From Gnetum montanum (lineage: Eukaryota > Streptophyta > Gnetopsida > Gnetales > Gnetaceae): 64,000 nucleotides of DNA. This document shows, piece after piece, positions 30,101 through 41,418 of this stretch. Below the pieces are notes generated by a model that saw only the letters and a program-made list of their open reading frames with translations, was not told the DNA's origin and did no database searches. Every line of letters begins with the position of its first letter. The stretch's first letter is position 1. The stretch covers positions 1,741,705 through 1,805,704 of the forward strand of contig MNCI01017909.1 in NCBI GenBank assembly GCA_015680685.1. The letters are read 5' to 3'. The position numbers and the translations under genes are program-made.

Positions 30101-32470
30101 CTGCTACAAAGATGTTGCATGTCATCAAACTCCTTTAATGAGAAGGTTGGTCATTTTAGCACCATCATCCGAGGTATGAAGGTGAGCATGGATGTTGGTG
30201 TGGGCCACTTTTGTGACTTATTTGGTATCCCCGCTAATGGGGTAAAGGTTCTCACTAGTACAGTAAGGGAAACTAGCCATCACAATGAAGTTTTAAAGTG
30301 GGTCGATGCCAACATGGGCCACTTTGAAATTTCCATGGATAACTTCATGAATCCCAATGCAAAGGAATCATATCCTTTGTTCTGGTATCATGCATTTCCC
30401 AAATTATTATTGTAAAAGAAGGTAATTGGCATAGTGCAAGGGTGGATGTTTAAGAAGGCCTTAATGGAGGGCACCAAATATTACTGGGCAGTTGCTTTGG
30501 CTATTGGGATTTAGGAGGAGATCCTTAGACTTTGTGCTAATACCTCTACAATAATCCATATGTACTTTACATTTGTGTGGGTTATCTAAAGAGGTTTAGA
30601 AAGTTTTTGGTGATTTATAGGAGTGGATGATGGGTTTCCCAACACCCAAGCCAACTTTCTAGGTCTTGGATAAAGCACATTTATCCAATGGTACAGGCCT
30701 AGAACTGACTAGAGGGGATGGATGATACATTATCCATTCCCACCAAGAATCTTGATGTTAGGCAGTGCACATCTCTTGACAGTATTGATGATTATGAACC
30801 TCTCATGTTTCTTGTTAGTGTCCTAGATGCTAGAAAATAGTGTATGGAGGCCAAAGGGGTAGCTAGGAAGAAACTCAATAGGCCTATGAAGGAAGCATCG
30901 CTAGCATCATACTAGCCTACCCCAAAGAAGCTTAAGTTTAAGCTTAGGCCATCACAGCAAACAATTACAAGTATGATTTGTTTAAATTTTGCTATTTCAT
31001 GTTTTAAAGTTTATCACTACATTATGGCTTCATTTGTTAACCTATTTTCTATGTGCTATGGCTATAGACAAACATTAGGCTATGGTAGCCTAAGCTACCA
31101 TGAAGTCAAAACAAAGGCATGCAAAAGAGACACTCTTAAAGTAATGTGAGGTTGAAGGATTTTTCGATGTGAATATAAATAATCTAGATGCCTTGTTTGA
31201 TGAGGAGGAAGAGGAGGTAGACCTTTTGATGATTTTTATGCTTAAAGTAGTTCTTGAGCCACCAGTGCAAGCTCCTATGCCTAGGTTTCATGTGAAACCA
31301 TGGGTAGAGACTCTAGATAAAGTGGAGTTCATGTGTGGGATGGCTAAGGACATAATTAATTGGTTCCATTAGGTTGCACCCAAGATAGGTAAGGATTTTT
31401 TTTCTACTTTAGTTGTAGGCTATGCTTGCATTATGCTATATTAGGTTGTTCATTATGTTTATGATTGTATTTTATGCTTGTGTAGTGCCTTCTGTGGAGT
31501 GGGACCCCAATAGAGACATGGAGATAGACTCCTTGCTTAAGCTTTTCTCTGACATATCTAGTGTACGCTTAAAGTTGTATGAGACTGCTATTGATATAGC
31601 AATGTCATGTGCAAAAAATTCACAAGAGCTAGAGAGGTCCAACAAATCCCTATGGGAGGAAGTTATGGCCTTAAGGGAAAAGACTCAATGGTAGGAGGAG
31701 ATGATAAAGATCTTTGAGATCGCAAGGCCTTTGTGGAGGTCCAAGTGACCAAATTGAGGGAGTTTTTGATTAGGGAGATCACGTGGACTTGCTAATGGCA
31801 TGTCATTTAGGACAAAGTAGTAGTCCTACAAGAGATGGCATAAGGTTGAGGACTAGAAGGATCACTATTCTTGGGTTCTAAAGTGGAGTGAAAAACAAAA
31901 GGTCCAAAAGCAACAATATAAAGTGGATCGTGGGACCTACCTTAAGTGGCTCAAGGAGGAGTTGGTTGAATGGTGCAAAAGATAGTTGTTCATCTAGGGG
32001 ATCTAGGCGAAGAGTGCTTATCAGCTTTTTAAAAGTACTCTCACTATGGAGCAATCCCCTACTACTCAAATTACCACTACTGTAGGTAAGACCTCTATGG
32101 CTGCTTCTACCTAGGAGCCTCCAACTTAGACTCCTATAGATAAGATCCACATCCTCTCTAGCATTGATCTTGGGGATGTTGACCAGGTCAACATGACAGA
32201 GGACTAGATCATTCATCATTTGCAAGAAGGCCTTCCCCATCTACCCTTAGAAGTAATGGAGTCAGAATCTCCATAGGTTTGGTATATTCTATGTTTTAGT
32301 TTTTGGCTTATGGTTTTGACTTTGGCTATGGGTTGCTAACTGACTATATGTTGTTGCATTTTAGGCCTCAGGAGACATTGGTAGCCCCAACAATGAGGGT
32401 GGCAATGACCCTCTATTTCTTGCTCCAAATACCACTTAGCAACCTTCATCAATTTAGATTGTTGACTATT
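27111..32470 (+). pseudogene. Antisense multi-exon gene inside E1, homologue of the E2 gene
   Basis: Opposite to E1 gag-pol. Readable exons: 27111-27238 (MAPK start), 29014-29440, 29523-29794, 29913-30970, 31068-31388, 31486 to about 32085 and a terminal exon from about 32354. Borders are GT/AG, and phases at exons 1-2 (2), 2-3 (2), 3-4 (1) and the WDP exon (1) equal those of E2. Conserved motifs: VYLKPILIIMELVGILCY, AKEFLAYILKNFSVML, SNSFNEKVGHF, CDLFGIPANG, SYPLFWYHAFPK, MEGTKYYWAVALA and EWDP, then coiled coil. Exon 4 keeps a 128-codon open stretch (30029-30415). More stops than E2, and exon 2 has lost frame internally. Function unknown. Confidence 0.75.
28718..28992 (+). repeat. ~140-bp tandem duplication in intron 1 of the E1 antisense gene
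   Basis: Two adjacent copies, about 28718-28843 and 28854-28992, share TTAGAGCTTTTTA, GCTAATTTCACC and TTTTCCAAGTA. The second copy ends near the exon 2 acceptor. Confidence 0.75.
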
Positions 32471-32744
32471 TGTTTTTGTTTTCATGTTGATGGCTATGAT
32501 TAGCCAAGACTATGTTATAGATGGTTGTTATTCTTTGACATTCTTACCACATAGTGTGTACATGGCTTATATATGTTATGGACATTTTAACTTTAAATTT
32601 AAATTATTGTTTTATGTTTGGCTATATGTATCTATAGTTGTAGTAAATGCTATGAATGGCTATGTTGACATTTTGGTTATAACATTAAATAGCTAATCAA
32701 TGTGATAAGAGGCTAAGCAAAGAGACATAATAATAAAAGGGACA

Positions 32745-33145
32745 TTTGCTAGTTTTAGGCCATCACGAGCACACGTTATATAGTGTTGCTAGTTTAAGGC
32801 CATGATGGGCCATAATGTGTTGTCGTTACTTTGCCAATTTAGGGCCATGGTAGGCCATAATGACAGTTTAACATCTTAACAGATGATGATGCTAGTTTAG
32901 AGTCTTAGCAAACTATGTTGTATGATTATTTGTGTTAGTTTAAGGCCATGGCAAGCCATGATGCTAGTTTAAGATCATAATGGACCAGACCAAAACACTA
33001 GTTTAGAGTTTCAGTAGACTATAATTTAGCTAGTTTAAGGCCATGGCAGGCCATGATGCCAGTTTAAGGTCATAGCAGACCAAAACAGTAGTTTAGAGTC
33101 TTAGAAGACTATAATTTTGCCAATTTAAGGTCATGGTGGGTCATG
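32745..33145 (+). repeat. AGTTT-hairpin array, about 12 units (E1, antisense gene 3' side)
   Basis: Units of ~30-35 bases: CTAGTTTAAGGCC-ATGATG-GGCC, CATC-TTAACA-GATG (32872-32885), GGTC-ATAGCA-GACC (33068-33081), AGTC-TTAGA-AGACT and others. Pairing is kept while the stem sequence varies. Followed by an AT dinucleotide run. Confidence 0.85.
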
Positions 33146-33153
33146 TTGAAAAA

Positions 33154-33173
33154 GATATATATATATATATATA
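33154..33173. repeat. (AT)n microsatellite
   Basis: Ten AT repeats directly after the hairpin array. Confidence 0.9.
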
Positions 33174-33429
33174 AGGGATTTTGATATTTATAATATGATT
33201 AAAAGAAAATAAGGGCTATAATAAATAAATAGAAATGAAAATGAACTTAGGCTACATGTATAGGCATTGTGTGTAAAGAATAAAAATGCACGAAAAAGTG
33301 TAACAAATTGAAAATGAAAAGTTAGGCCATATGGCTATCCATGCATTTGGTTATAAGGGCATAGGATGGAGAAGGTTAGGGTGAGTGTAGATTCTTTCTA
33401 ATCTTTGTAAGGTTCTGCATAAGCATATA

Positions 33430-34220
33430 TTTACCATCCTTTTCGCTTAAGATGTTAAAAGAGAGTTCATCCCATAATGCATCCTGTTGCTTATCATTGT
33501 CATTGTTGGCTTTCTTGGGTTGTTGCTCTCTTTTGGACTGTTGGATTTCATGGTTGGGAGCTTCTTCTTAAAGCCCCACTTCATGCCCCTGATCTATGTT
33601 TATGTTGTTGACAACCAAGGGAACCATGTTATTACCATGAATGATGATTTCACGTCCCTCATAAGGAAGGTGAATTTCTTGATGGATGGGTGAGGACATA
33701 ACTCATAATTGAGCCATCCAAGGTCTTCCCAAGATTAGGTTGAATCTTGGTGTCTCCTCCACCACCAAGAAATTAGTGGTTATGGAGAATTCCTCCCTTG
33801 CTACAAAATTCAAGGAGATAGACCCCTTTGATGGCAACTCTTAATCCATTGAAGGATTTAAAAGCCATGATTGATGTAGGTTGTATTTGCTCAATTGGGC
33901 CCAATCATTCGACAATGGTGCATGGGGTGATGTTGGTTGTAGCTCCATCATCAAGATGCATCCAATGTACTTTAAACTATCCTATGCATATGGTTATGAA
34001 TAGAAGGGCTGTAGTTGCTTTGCCATTTTGGGGGTTAGCCTTAATTTTTCTATCATGAAATGTTAAGGGTGTTGACTTCTCCTCCCTTGGTGAGGGAGGA
34101 ATCATCACTGCATGGATGGCTTTCTCATTAGTAGGGATGTCCTCACTAATGGGGATGCAAGTCAAAATTTTGACTAGTGTCTCACGATGTGTGGAAGAAA
34201 TCATGATTAGGTCATACAAG
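33430..34220 (-). pseudogene. E1 protease and linker
   Basis: Sense reading gives LDDGATTN (catalytic site) near 33945, NLILGRPW near 33740, and HQEIHLPY followed by EIIIHGN as in E2. An ORF at 34219-33977 (YDLIMISSTHRETLVKILT) is the conserved region before the protease. A possible intron donor GTAAAT follows the linker at 33434. Confidence 0.88.
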
Positions 34221-34599
34221 CTTAAGGTTGTATTCTTTTACTTGAGAGATTGCCTAACTTGGTCTATCACATTGAGAAATTTTTTATCATTGGTCGTGGG
34301 CTTGTTGCCCTAGTTGGGCTTTACTTCCTCCATGCATCCAAAAATGTGAACTTTGGCTTTAAGTTGTGGTTGTTGTGGTCTTTCCTTGTTGTTCTAATTA
34401 TGAGCTTTGGTGTCCTCCTGTGGCTTGTTGGTTGGAGTAGGTTGGGTAGAGGAGGTCATGGGTATAGCCAACATGGGAGTGGCTTTGGTGGATCCACTTT
34501 CTTTCATGCCTCTTTTTGCTTGTCATCTTTATTGTTGAGCTTTTACGTATGCTTCTTCCTTAAGATCTTTTGGTTATCAGTTGTTGGCTATGAAGCAGA

Positions 34600-36700
34600 G
34601 GTAGTAGCATTAGCCACCAAAGAAGGTCATTGTGCAATTGGTTGGGCTATAGCTACTTGGGTTATGTTGGGATGAGGGACCTTGATGACAAAAGGTTCCT
34701 TGGGAGGCACTCGTGATGGTACTCTTATGACAAAGGAGGTTCTTAAGCTGTGGGAGGCTAAAGTAGCCATTTTATCATAGATGGGTACTTGAGTCACAAA
34801 TGGTTCTCTTACAGGTCTACAATCATCATCAAGGTTAAATACTAAAATAACATAAGGGTTGTTATTAGCATTCAATGGGACTTTGTAGAGCTGCATCAAC
34901 TAGTTTTGTAACTGAACTGGGTTGGAAGCATCTAGGACTAGCTTTTCCCTATCCATCATCCTTTGCAAGTCATCCTTCAATGCAAGGGAGAAGTCTGTGT
35001 CATGACCAAGTAGTTGATGATAATGGCAGAAGCAGTCTAGTTTGAAGTATCTAGGTAATTGGGGATCATTCTTCTTTGCTCGAGTAGGATCTTTGGCTAT
35101 TTCACATAACCACTCATGTTTCTGTCAAGTGGCTTTGGTCATTTTTTTGTGTTGCATGTGCTCACTTTTTAATAGTTAGTCTAGTAACTTAGATGGTTTC
35201 ATAGGTAAGGTAGTGTATTTGGACTTGTTCTATCTTTCAAAGTTAGTTTTGGTTGTTGTCGATGCAGTAGCCCTAGAGGTTGATGGTTGGTTATTATTGT
35301 CATTAGTGCGGGCCTTGGGTGGATGGGCCCTTGGCCCCTAGTTTATGGTCTTTGTTTATTTGGTCACAATTGCTACTACCATGTTGTTTTGTTTACTCTT
35401 TTTCTTATCTCTCTGATTATGTTCTTTTTTGTATGCTATATGGGTCAAATCATGACTGGCCTCTGTAGCATCCTCGATGTTCTTGGTTTGTAAGAATGCT
35501 TGGCTAAGGGATTGTGGATCAAGGTAGTAGAGTTTGAACTTAATAAAGTTTTTCACTACCCCCTTGAATATGGCTAAAAGATAGGCCTTAGCAATGTGCT
35601 CTAGTAATTTATTCAATAGTTCATTCCATCATTAGATGAACTTTTGTCTAGGCTTAAGGAATCCTTGTTTAACCTTCATGAGTTGGTCAAGTGTTGTGTT
35701 AGGCTTTAATTTATACTTGAAGTGATTGACAAGCTAGGCAACCAAGTCCTCCAAAGAGGATATGAATCCCCTATGTAACAAGTGGTACCAATCAAGTGCT
35801 TTCCTAGTTAAAGACATAGGGAAAATCCTCATAATGGTATGAGGCCATGGCTACAAGAATAAGCATTTGGATCAAAAGGTAATAAGGTGAGCATTAGGAT
35901 CATCTTCTCCATTATATTTGCTAAATTTGGGAATAGAAACACTAGAAAAAACTGTCAAGGATGGGACTACAAGACTTATGGAATTATCCTGCTAGAAGTT
36001 CATAATCTTGATAGTTTATGAGGTAGAGGTTTTAAGCCTCTTCAACTCCTCCATTAGGTCTCAGATCATCTAGAAAGCTTGATCCAGATAATATGGTGGC
36101 CCTGTTGGTTATGGGATTTGTACATAGGGTTGTGGCATCTATTATGAGGCTTGTGGCCTTGTTATGGGTTGCAAGATAGAATTTTTTGCATTACGTTTGT
36201 GGCTTATGGGCCAAATAAGGAAAAGGATGTTTGTCTTGGTACCTAAGGCACAAATGGAACAAATGGGTTGTGTGACCCCTAAGTTGCTTGGGGTCCCATG
36301 GTAGGCCCCGCATGATTAGTTAATGGATTTGTGGTGGTAAATAACACCATTGATGATTACATAGGTTGAGGCCATGTGGCAAGTGGGCATGGATGGGTTA
36401 TGAATCATAGTTTGTGGCATCGATTAAGTTTGATGTGTGGCTATGATCGATGTGGGGTCAACTATGGTAGGGTAGGAAGGAGTGGAAGATGGTGGCACCA
36501 TGGCCATGTAGAAAAAAAAGCATTAGAGGAAGGTGTTGTGACCTTGGGATACATTTATTGGAACAATCCTCCCAGGATGTTTTCAGGCTTAGATTCTTCG
36601 CTAAGTTCATCCTCCTCGTCTTGTTATTCCTCAAAGATGTGTTTCTCATCCTCTTCCTCCATCTCAATCAATTAGGCTACTATACCTGCATAGATATCAA
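34600..36700 (-). pseudogene. gag: E1 gag
   Basis: Capsid-like segment at about 35850-35356 (HIAKAYLLAIFKGVVKNFIK, FKLYYLDPQSL) parallels E2 gag. A Cys/His segment at about 35050-34955 reads LDCFCHYHQLLGHDTDFSLA; the second Cys of E2 is Ser here. At 34899-34627 three PFV-x-x-VP type motifs occur, as in E2. The N-terminal part to about 36700 is poorly preserved (Pro/Gly-rich). Confidence 0.8.
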
Positions 36701-37431
36701 ATAGCAATATCTAGTCATAGGGGAAGCGATGTACTCCTTTCCATTATGATGGATAAGTTTGAACTCCCTTTTGGCAACATTGATCTTTTAGGAGTTCTAA
36801 TTGCAAAAATATGGAAAAAGACTTTCAATTTGCAATGTTGGATGTGAAAAAAAAGTAGATCTAATCATTAAGTTGGTAACAAACATCACCCACGTTGGCT
36901 TCCCAACTACCTCTACACTAGGGGGAAAGAAGGGGTGAGATAATGTGAATCTTACATCTCCTAACCCAATGTTGATAGGGAGGAAAGGCTAAAAAATGAA
37001 AATGGAAAGTTGGTGTTTTTCCATTGAGATTGGTTTTAGCTAGCTACCAATTTTATTAGCTTGGAAAGATGGAGCGGGGTGGGAATTGACTTTTGGAAGT
37101 TTGATAGTTTCTGAAAGGGTTGCACCACTAGCATTGAAAACTAAGAAAATTTTGGTAGCCAAAGGGGGTTAAGGAAATGAACTAGAAAATCAATGCTGGC
37201 TTTGAAAATTCATAGCAACTGCTCTAAAAATTACAAAGTCCAAACACTTGCCATTCACACTAAGTCTTGGGAGTAGAGCAGGATGGATGGTAGTGTTGAT
37301 TAAAATGTAGATCCAAGGTTTTGGTAGTAAAACATAGATTTCAATATAACAAGCAATGTTGGCAATAAGGGCAATCAAATTTAGCCATAAAAATTAGGCA
37401 AAGGCCCTCCTAACACCAAGAAAAAATATTG
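36701..37431 (-). other. E1 5' leader region
   Basis: Lies between gag and the 5' LTR. No gene and no convincing primer-binding site. Slightly G/T-rich, decayed. Confidence 0.4.
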
Positions 37432-38882
37432 TGACTAAAAATTTTGATCACTAGAAAAAATCAAAGGAGATTTGATGCATAGTAGTTCCTCAACACACAA
37501 ATCCCTAGGGCCTCCAAAAAAATGGGATTTAGGGCATCCTGGCCAATCCAATAGATCAACCAGGGACTTGGGGGGTTTGTGAAATAGTGTAATGAGATGA
37601 AATTCAAAAATTGATAACAAATTCAAATAATGCACAAAAAATAAATAGATATATCTTGCACACAAAGCCCAAAACTTAAAAATTTATTAAGGAAAATAAA
37701 GAATAAGTTAGAGAAATGTGTACAAATGGTGCAATGGGTAGTAGGGGGTTCACTTGGACGAGGGTTTAGGGTCTATTAAAGTTAATGCAGTCAACTCCAT
37801 GATCTGGATGTCCTACCACTCTCGATGCTATTGAGCCCCCGATGTTGCAATCTTAGATTTGTAATGTTGGTCACTATTGGGGGGTAAGAAAAGTGGAAAT
37901 TTGGTGGCTAAAGTGCTCCACATTGAGGATTTTGGATCCCAAAAATGTAGCATTGACACCCAATCCACAAGTCTCAAGGCTATAATGCTTCCATGCTGGG
38001 GTTCAAGAGAACACAAACATGGGAGATTGCAAGAGCTCTTGAGTTCTTGAGAATGCCCAAGTGTGGAATTGTAGAAAATTTTTTTTAAGTGCTTAAATAA
38101 AAATCTTTTCTTGTGTAAAAATTGCTAAACTTGTAAATGGTGTTTGAGGTTTGTTTTTATAGGTCTTGGGCCATGAATGGGGCTGTAAAATGGCTATGAT
38201 TTGGCTATAAAATGGTTGCAAATTATCTATAAAATGACTAAAAAATGGATGCCAATTTTAACCTTGTTCAAGTCAGATGGGTACCCAAATTTAGGGGGTT
38301 ACTATACATAGTAAGTGCCTTTCCCCATGGCAATCATGTTTACTATAAAGAGCAACCAAGGAACACCTTCCACATTAGAGATGAATATTCTACGTTGAGC
38401 TCTCCACCATGCTTACTGAAGTGGTTGGTCAACATTGTAGTTCATGAAGTGAGGAATTTTGGCTTTTTTGGCTTCCACATTGGGGGGGAAACTTCCACAT
38501 TGAGGAAGAAAGGTTTTCAAGTTGTGCATGTAGTCTCTCCACGCTGAAGAGAGAAAGTTTCCAAAACTCCCATCCTTCCACGTTGGGGGTATGTGACATT
38601 TACTACTGCATGTATTTCCAGTCCACCCCCCCCCCCCCCCCCCCCCCTAAAACCCATCAAATTACCCTTTTTGGCATTCCAAAGTGACTTTTTTTTTTTA
38701 CTTGGGGAATGAGGCTTTGATGACTTATGAGGAATTTTTAGCCCCAAAAGTATAAAGTATGTGAAATTTCCCACGGTGGATTATAATCTTCACATTTACA
38801 CTAAAGTTTTACATCTAGTTTCATGGGGTGAAAGCTACATGATGAAAATTGGCTACAACATGTAGATTTCTGTGGTGTTTCA
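37432..38882 (-). mobile_element. E1 5' LTR (1451 bp)
   Basis: Starts TGACTAAAAATTTTGATCA and ends GTGTTTCA. It is the uninterrupted counterpart of 691-990 plus 18039-19246. After it, element A RT resumes. Confidence 0.92.
38626..38647. repeat. C22 homopolymer in E1 LTR
   Basis: A run of 22 C, absent from the left LTR, where the corresponding place has an A/T-rich stretch. It could be replication slippage or a sequencing artefact. Confidence 0.85.
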
Positions 38883-38886
38883 AAGG

Positions 38887-39500
38887 CGAAGAACAATTAT
38901 TCACTACCATACATAGATGATTTATTTGATCAGTTGAGAAAAGCTTGAGTATTCTCTAAGATTGATCTAAAATTAGGGTACCACTAGATCCACATCAAGG
39001 AGAGGGATTGTCCCTAAGATAGCCTTTAGGACATGCTATTAGCATTATGAGTTCTTAGTTTTTCAATTTGGACTCACCAATGCTCTTGTAGTATTCATAG
39101 ATATCATAAAAAACATCATGAAATCCTACCTAGATCAATTTGTTATCATGTTCATCGATGAAATTTTAGTGTACTCTTCATCTAAGGAGTTGCATGAGAA
39201 ACATCTAAGGAATTATGTGCGCAACATCTAAGGATCATTCTGCAGAATCTTAGAGAACATTAATTGTCTACCCAACCCTCCAAGTATTTATTTTAGCATC
39301 ATGAAAATCATTTCTTATGATATGTTGTTTTAAAACTTGGTATAGTGGTGGACCCCTCTAAAATATCAATTATTCAAGATTAGCCTATACCCAAGAATGT
39401 TGGTAAAGTTAATAATTTTCTTGGATTGGTAGGCTGTTATAGGATTTTTGTTGAGACCTTCTCTTGCATTACTTCATCCCTCATGAAGTTTTTGTGGAAA
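38887..39500 (+). pseudogene. Element A reverse transcriptase, C-terminal part
   Basis: Resumes with KNNYSLPYIDDLFDQLRKA, then FSKIDLKLGYH and IHIKERD, a damaged FGLTNA region, and FIDEILVYSSSK at about 39151 (the YxDD box with the second Asp changed to Glu). Then NFLGLVGCYRIFVETFSCI, the RT connection. It joins directly to 445-690 when E1 is removed. Confidence 0.88.
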
Positions 39501-39579
39501 ATGTTAGTTTCTTGTGAAGCCCGTGTTGTTAGGCTATCTTTGATGAACTTAAGGGTAGACTAATCTTGACTTCTATTTT

Positions 39580-39990
39580 GGTTTTTCCTACCCCAGGTAA
39601 GCCATTTGATGTTTTTACTGATAATTTAGGAGAAGGTTATGGGTATGTCCTTATGTAAGAGGACAAAGTGGTAGCCTATGCCTCACAATAGCTTAAGCCT
39701 CATAAGACATGCTACCCCACTTGTGACTTGGAGTTGGGACTAGTAACATTCTTCTTTAAGGTTTGGCATCATTACTTGTTCAGAGAGTGGTTGACTATTT
39801 AGATGGATCATAAGGGATTATAGTATTTAATGATTCAACTGCACTTGAACCTATTCTAGAGGAGGTAGATTAAACTCTTGGATGAGTTTAATTTACCATC
39901 CAATATCGAAGAGGTAAAAATAATGTTGTTACAAATGCCTTGAGCCATGTGGCTAGTAAGATAAATAGTTTGGTAATTTAGTTAGATGTG
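39580..39990 (+). pseudogene. Element A RNase H
   Basis: Reads GKPFDVFTDNLGEGYGYVLM, VVAYASQ, LKPHKTCYPTCDLELGLVTF and KVWHHYLF, matching gypsy RNase H. The first catalytic residue (usually DAS) appears as Thr-Asp-Asn. Stops interrupt. Confidence 0.85.
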
Positions 39991-40129
39991 ATAAGTGAGA
40001 TTTTTGCAAGGTAGAAACATAATTCTTAGTGTGAGGAGCTAAAAAATTTTGGTGATGCTACTATGGTAGTGGATGCATTTAGTTTGCTTCATGGAAAGGA
40101 TTAGGTGTATGTACAAAATTTTTTGAGGT

Positions 40130-41010
40130 AGCATGTATTGGATGAAGCTTAGCTCAATAGGCTTTAAATGCATCCAAGTAGTGATAACATATATCATGTG
40201 TTTAAGAAATTATATTGGTGGCTAGGCATGAAGAAGCAAGTTAGAGAATTTGTGGCTAAATTTCTAATTTTTCAACAAGTTAAACCTAAACACAAATGAT
40301 CAAGTGACTGCTTGTACCCTCACACTATTCAAAAATAAAAGTGGGAGGTGATCAAAATGGATTTCATGAATAATTTACTTTTTACTAGGAATGCAAGAAT
40401 TCTATTCTTGTTGTGGTGGACTTGTTGGTCAAGTCAACTCATTTCCTAGCTACAAATACTTTGGTCAATGCAGAGGATGTTACACAATTTTTCATCTTTA
40501 ATATCATATGATTGCATAATGTTCCTACCAAGATTATCTTAAACCATGATGCCAAATTCACTTCTTAGTTTTGATGTGCATTTATGAATAGCTTAGGCAC
40601 TATGTTAAATATGAGTTTGGCCTATCATTCACAAATTGATGATCAAGTTGAAAGATTCAACCAAGTGTTGGAGGATATGTTTTAGTCTTGCACCTTGTAG
40701 CTTTTAGATGGTTGGGATAGTCTATTATCATTAAAAATGTTTTCTTACAACAATTGTCCTCAAGGTAGTTTGGAGACAACTTCCTACAAAGTCTTGTACA
40801 GGAGACTTTGCAAGACTTCCTTATGTTGGAATATAATTAAGGAAAGGTAGCACATCAATTCAGATGTTGTGTTAAAGATGATAGAGTAGATTAGAGAGCT
40901 TCATAAATAGTTGAAGGTAGCTCAAGATCCTTAGGTGAGCTATGCAAACTGCTAGAGGAGGCCTCTTGAGTTTTCTATTAGAGATCAAGTGTTTATTTAG
41001 GTCTCTTCAT
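40130..41010 (+). pseudogene. int: Element A integrase
   Basis: HPSSDNIYHVFKKLYWWLGM and QVREFVAKFLIFQQVKP represent the zinc-binding part (Cys residues lost). Core: KMDFM (first Asp), KIILNHDAKFTS (second Asp) and VERFNQVLEDMF (Glu). Later FAYNN-like and SPY-like regions are weak. Several frame changes. Confidence 0.87.
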
Positions 41011-41418
41011 TGAAAGGCTTAATGAATTTTGGTCAAAAAGGTAAACTTGCAGCTCGTTACATTGGTCTGTTCAATGTTCTTTAGCACATAGGATAGGTTG
41101 CATAACATGTTAGTCTACCTTCACAAGTTCGAGCATGCATGATATGTTTCATGTCTCCATGCTATGTAAGTATGTTCCTAATGATAATCATGTTATTAAC
41201 TAGATTGAGGTGCACCTTCAAGATGATGCATCATATGTGGAATTTCCTATTAGAATCTTGAATCGGATGGAACATCAATTACATGGTAGGATAGTTTCCA
41301 TGGTAAAGGTTTTGTGAAATCATCACACCTTATAGGAGACTACTTAGGATCTTGAGTTCAATTTAAGTTCTTCCCATATTGAAATTTTTTGGGAGGAAGA
41401 TTTTTAAATGGAAAAGAA
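41011..41418 (+). pseudogene. Element A integrase C-terminus / chromodomain-like tail, then polypurine tract
   Basis: Reading across frames gives a FHVSMLRKYVPNDNHVI-type segment, EFPIRILNRMEHQLR, and VLWNHHTLEEATWDLE, the ending typical of Del/Tekay-type chromoviruses. A purine-rich AATGGAAAAGAA precedes TGTAACAATCC. Confidence 0.7.

Larger units (their letters stand above)
691..38882 (-). mobile_element. E1: ~21 kb Tat-type Ty3/gypsy element, itself carrying E2
   Basis: The element is bounded by two LTRs of about 1.5 kb: 691-990 plus 18039-19246 on the left (interrupted by E2) and 37432-38882 on the right. Sense is minus, in the order gag (about 36700-34600), protease (34220-33690), a long non-coding block with an antisense gene, then RT, RNase H, second RNase H and integrase (22937-19509). 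Without E2 it is about 21.1 kb. It lies inside element A's RT. Flanks are ACAAG (686-690) and an imperfect CGAAG (38887-38891), so no clean target duplication survives. LTR divergence and many stops make it clearly older than E2. Confidence 0.9.

Noticed and set aside
33154-33173. AT run as a replication origin or promoter
   Set aside because: Simple dinucleotide repeat in decayed non-coding sequence; nothing supports a function.
38517-38774. 85-codon minus ORF with a glycine run
   Set aside because: The Gly run is the translated C22 homopolymer in an LTR.
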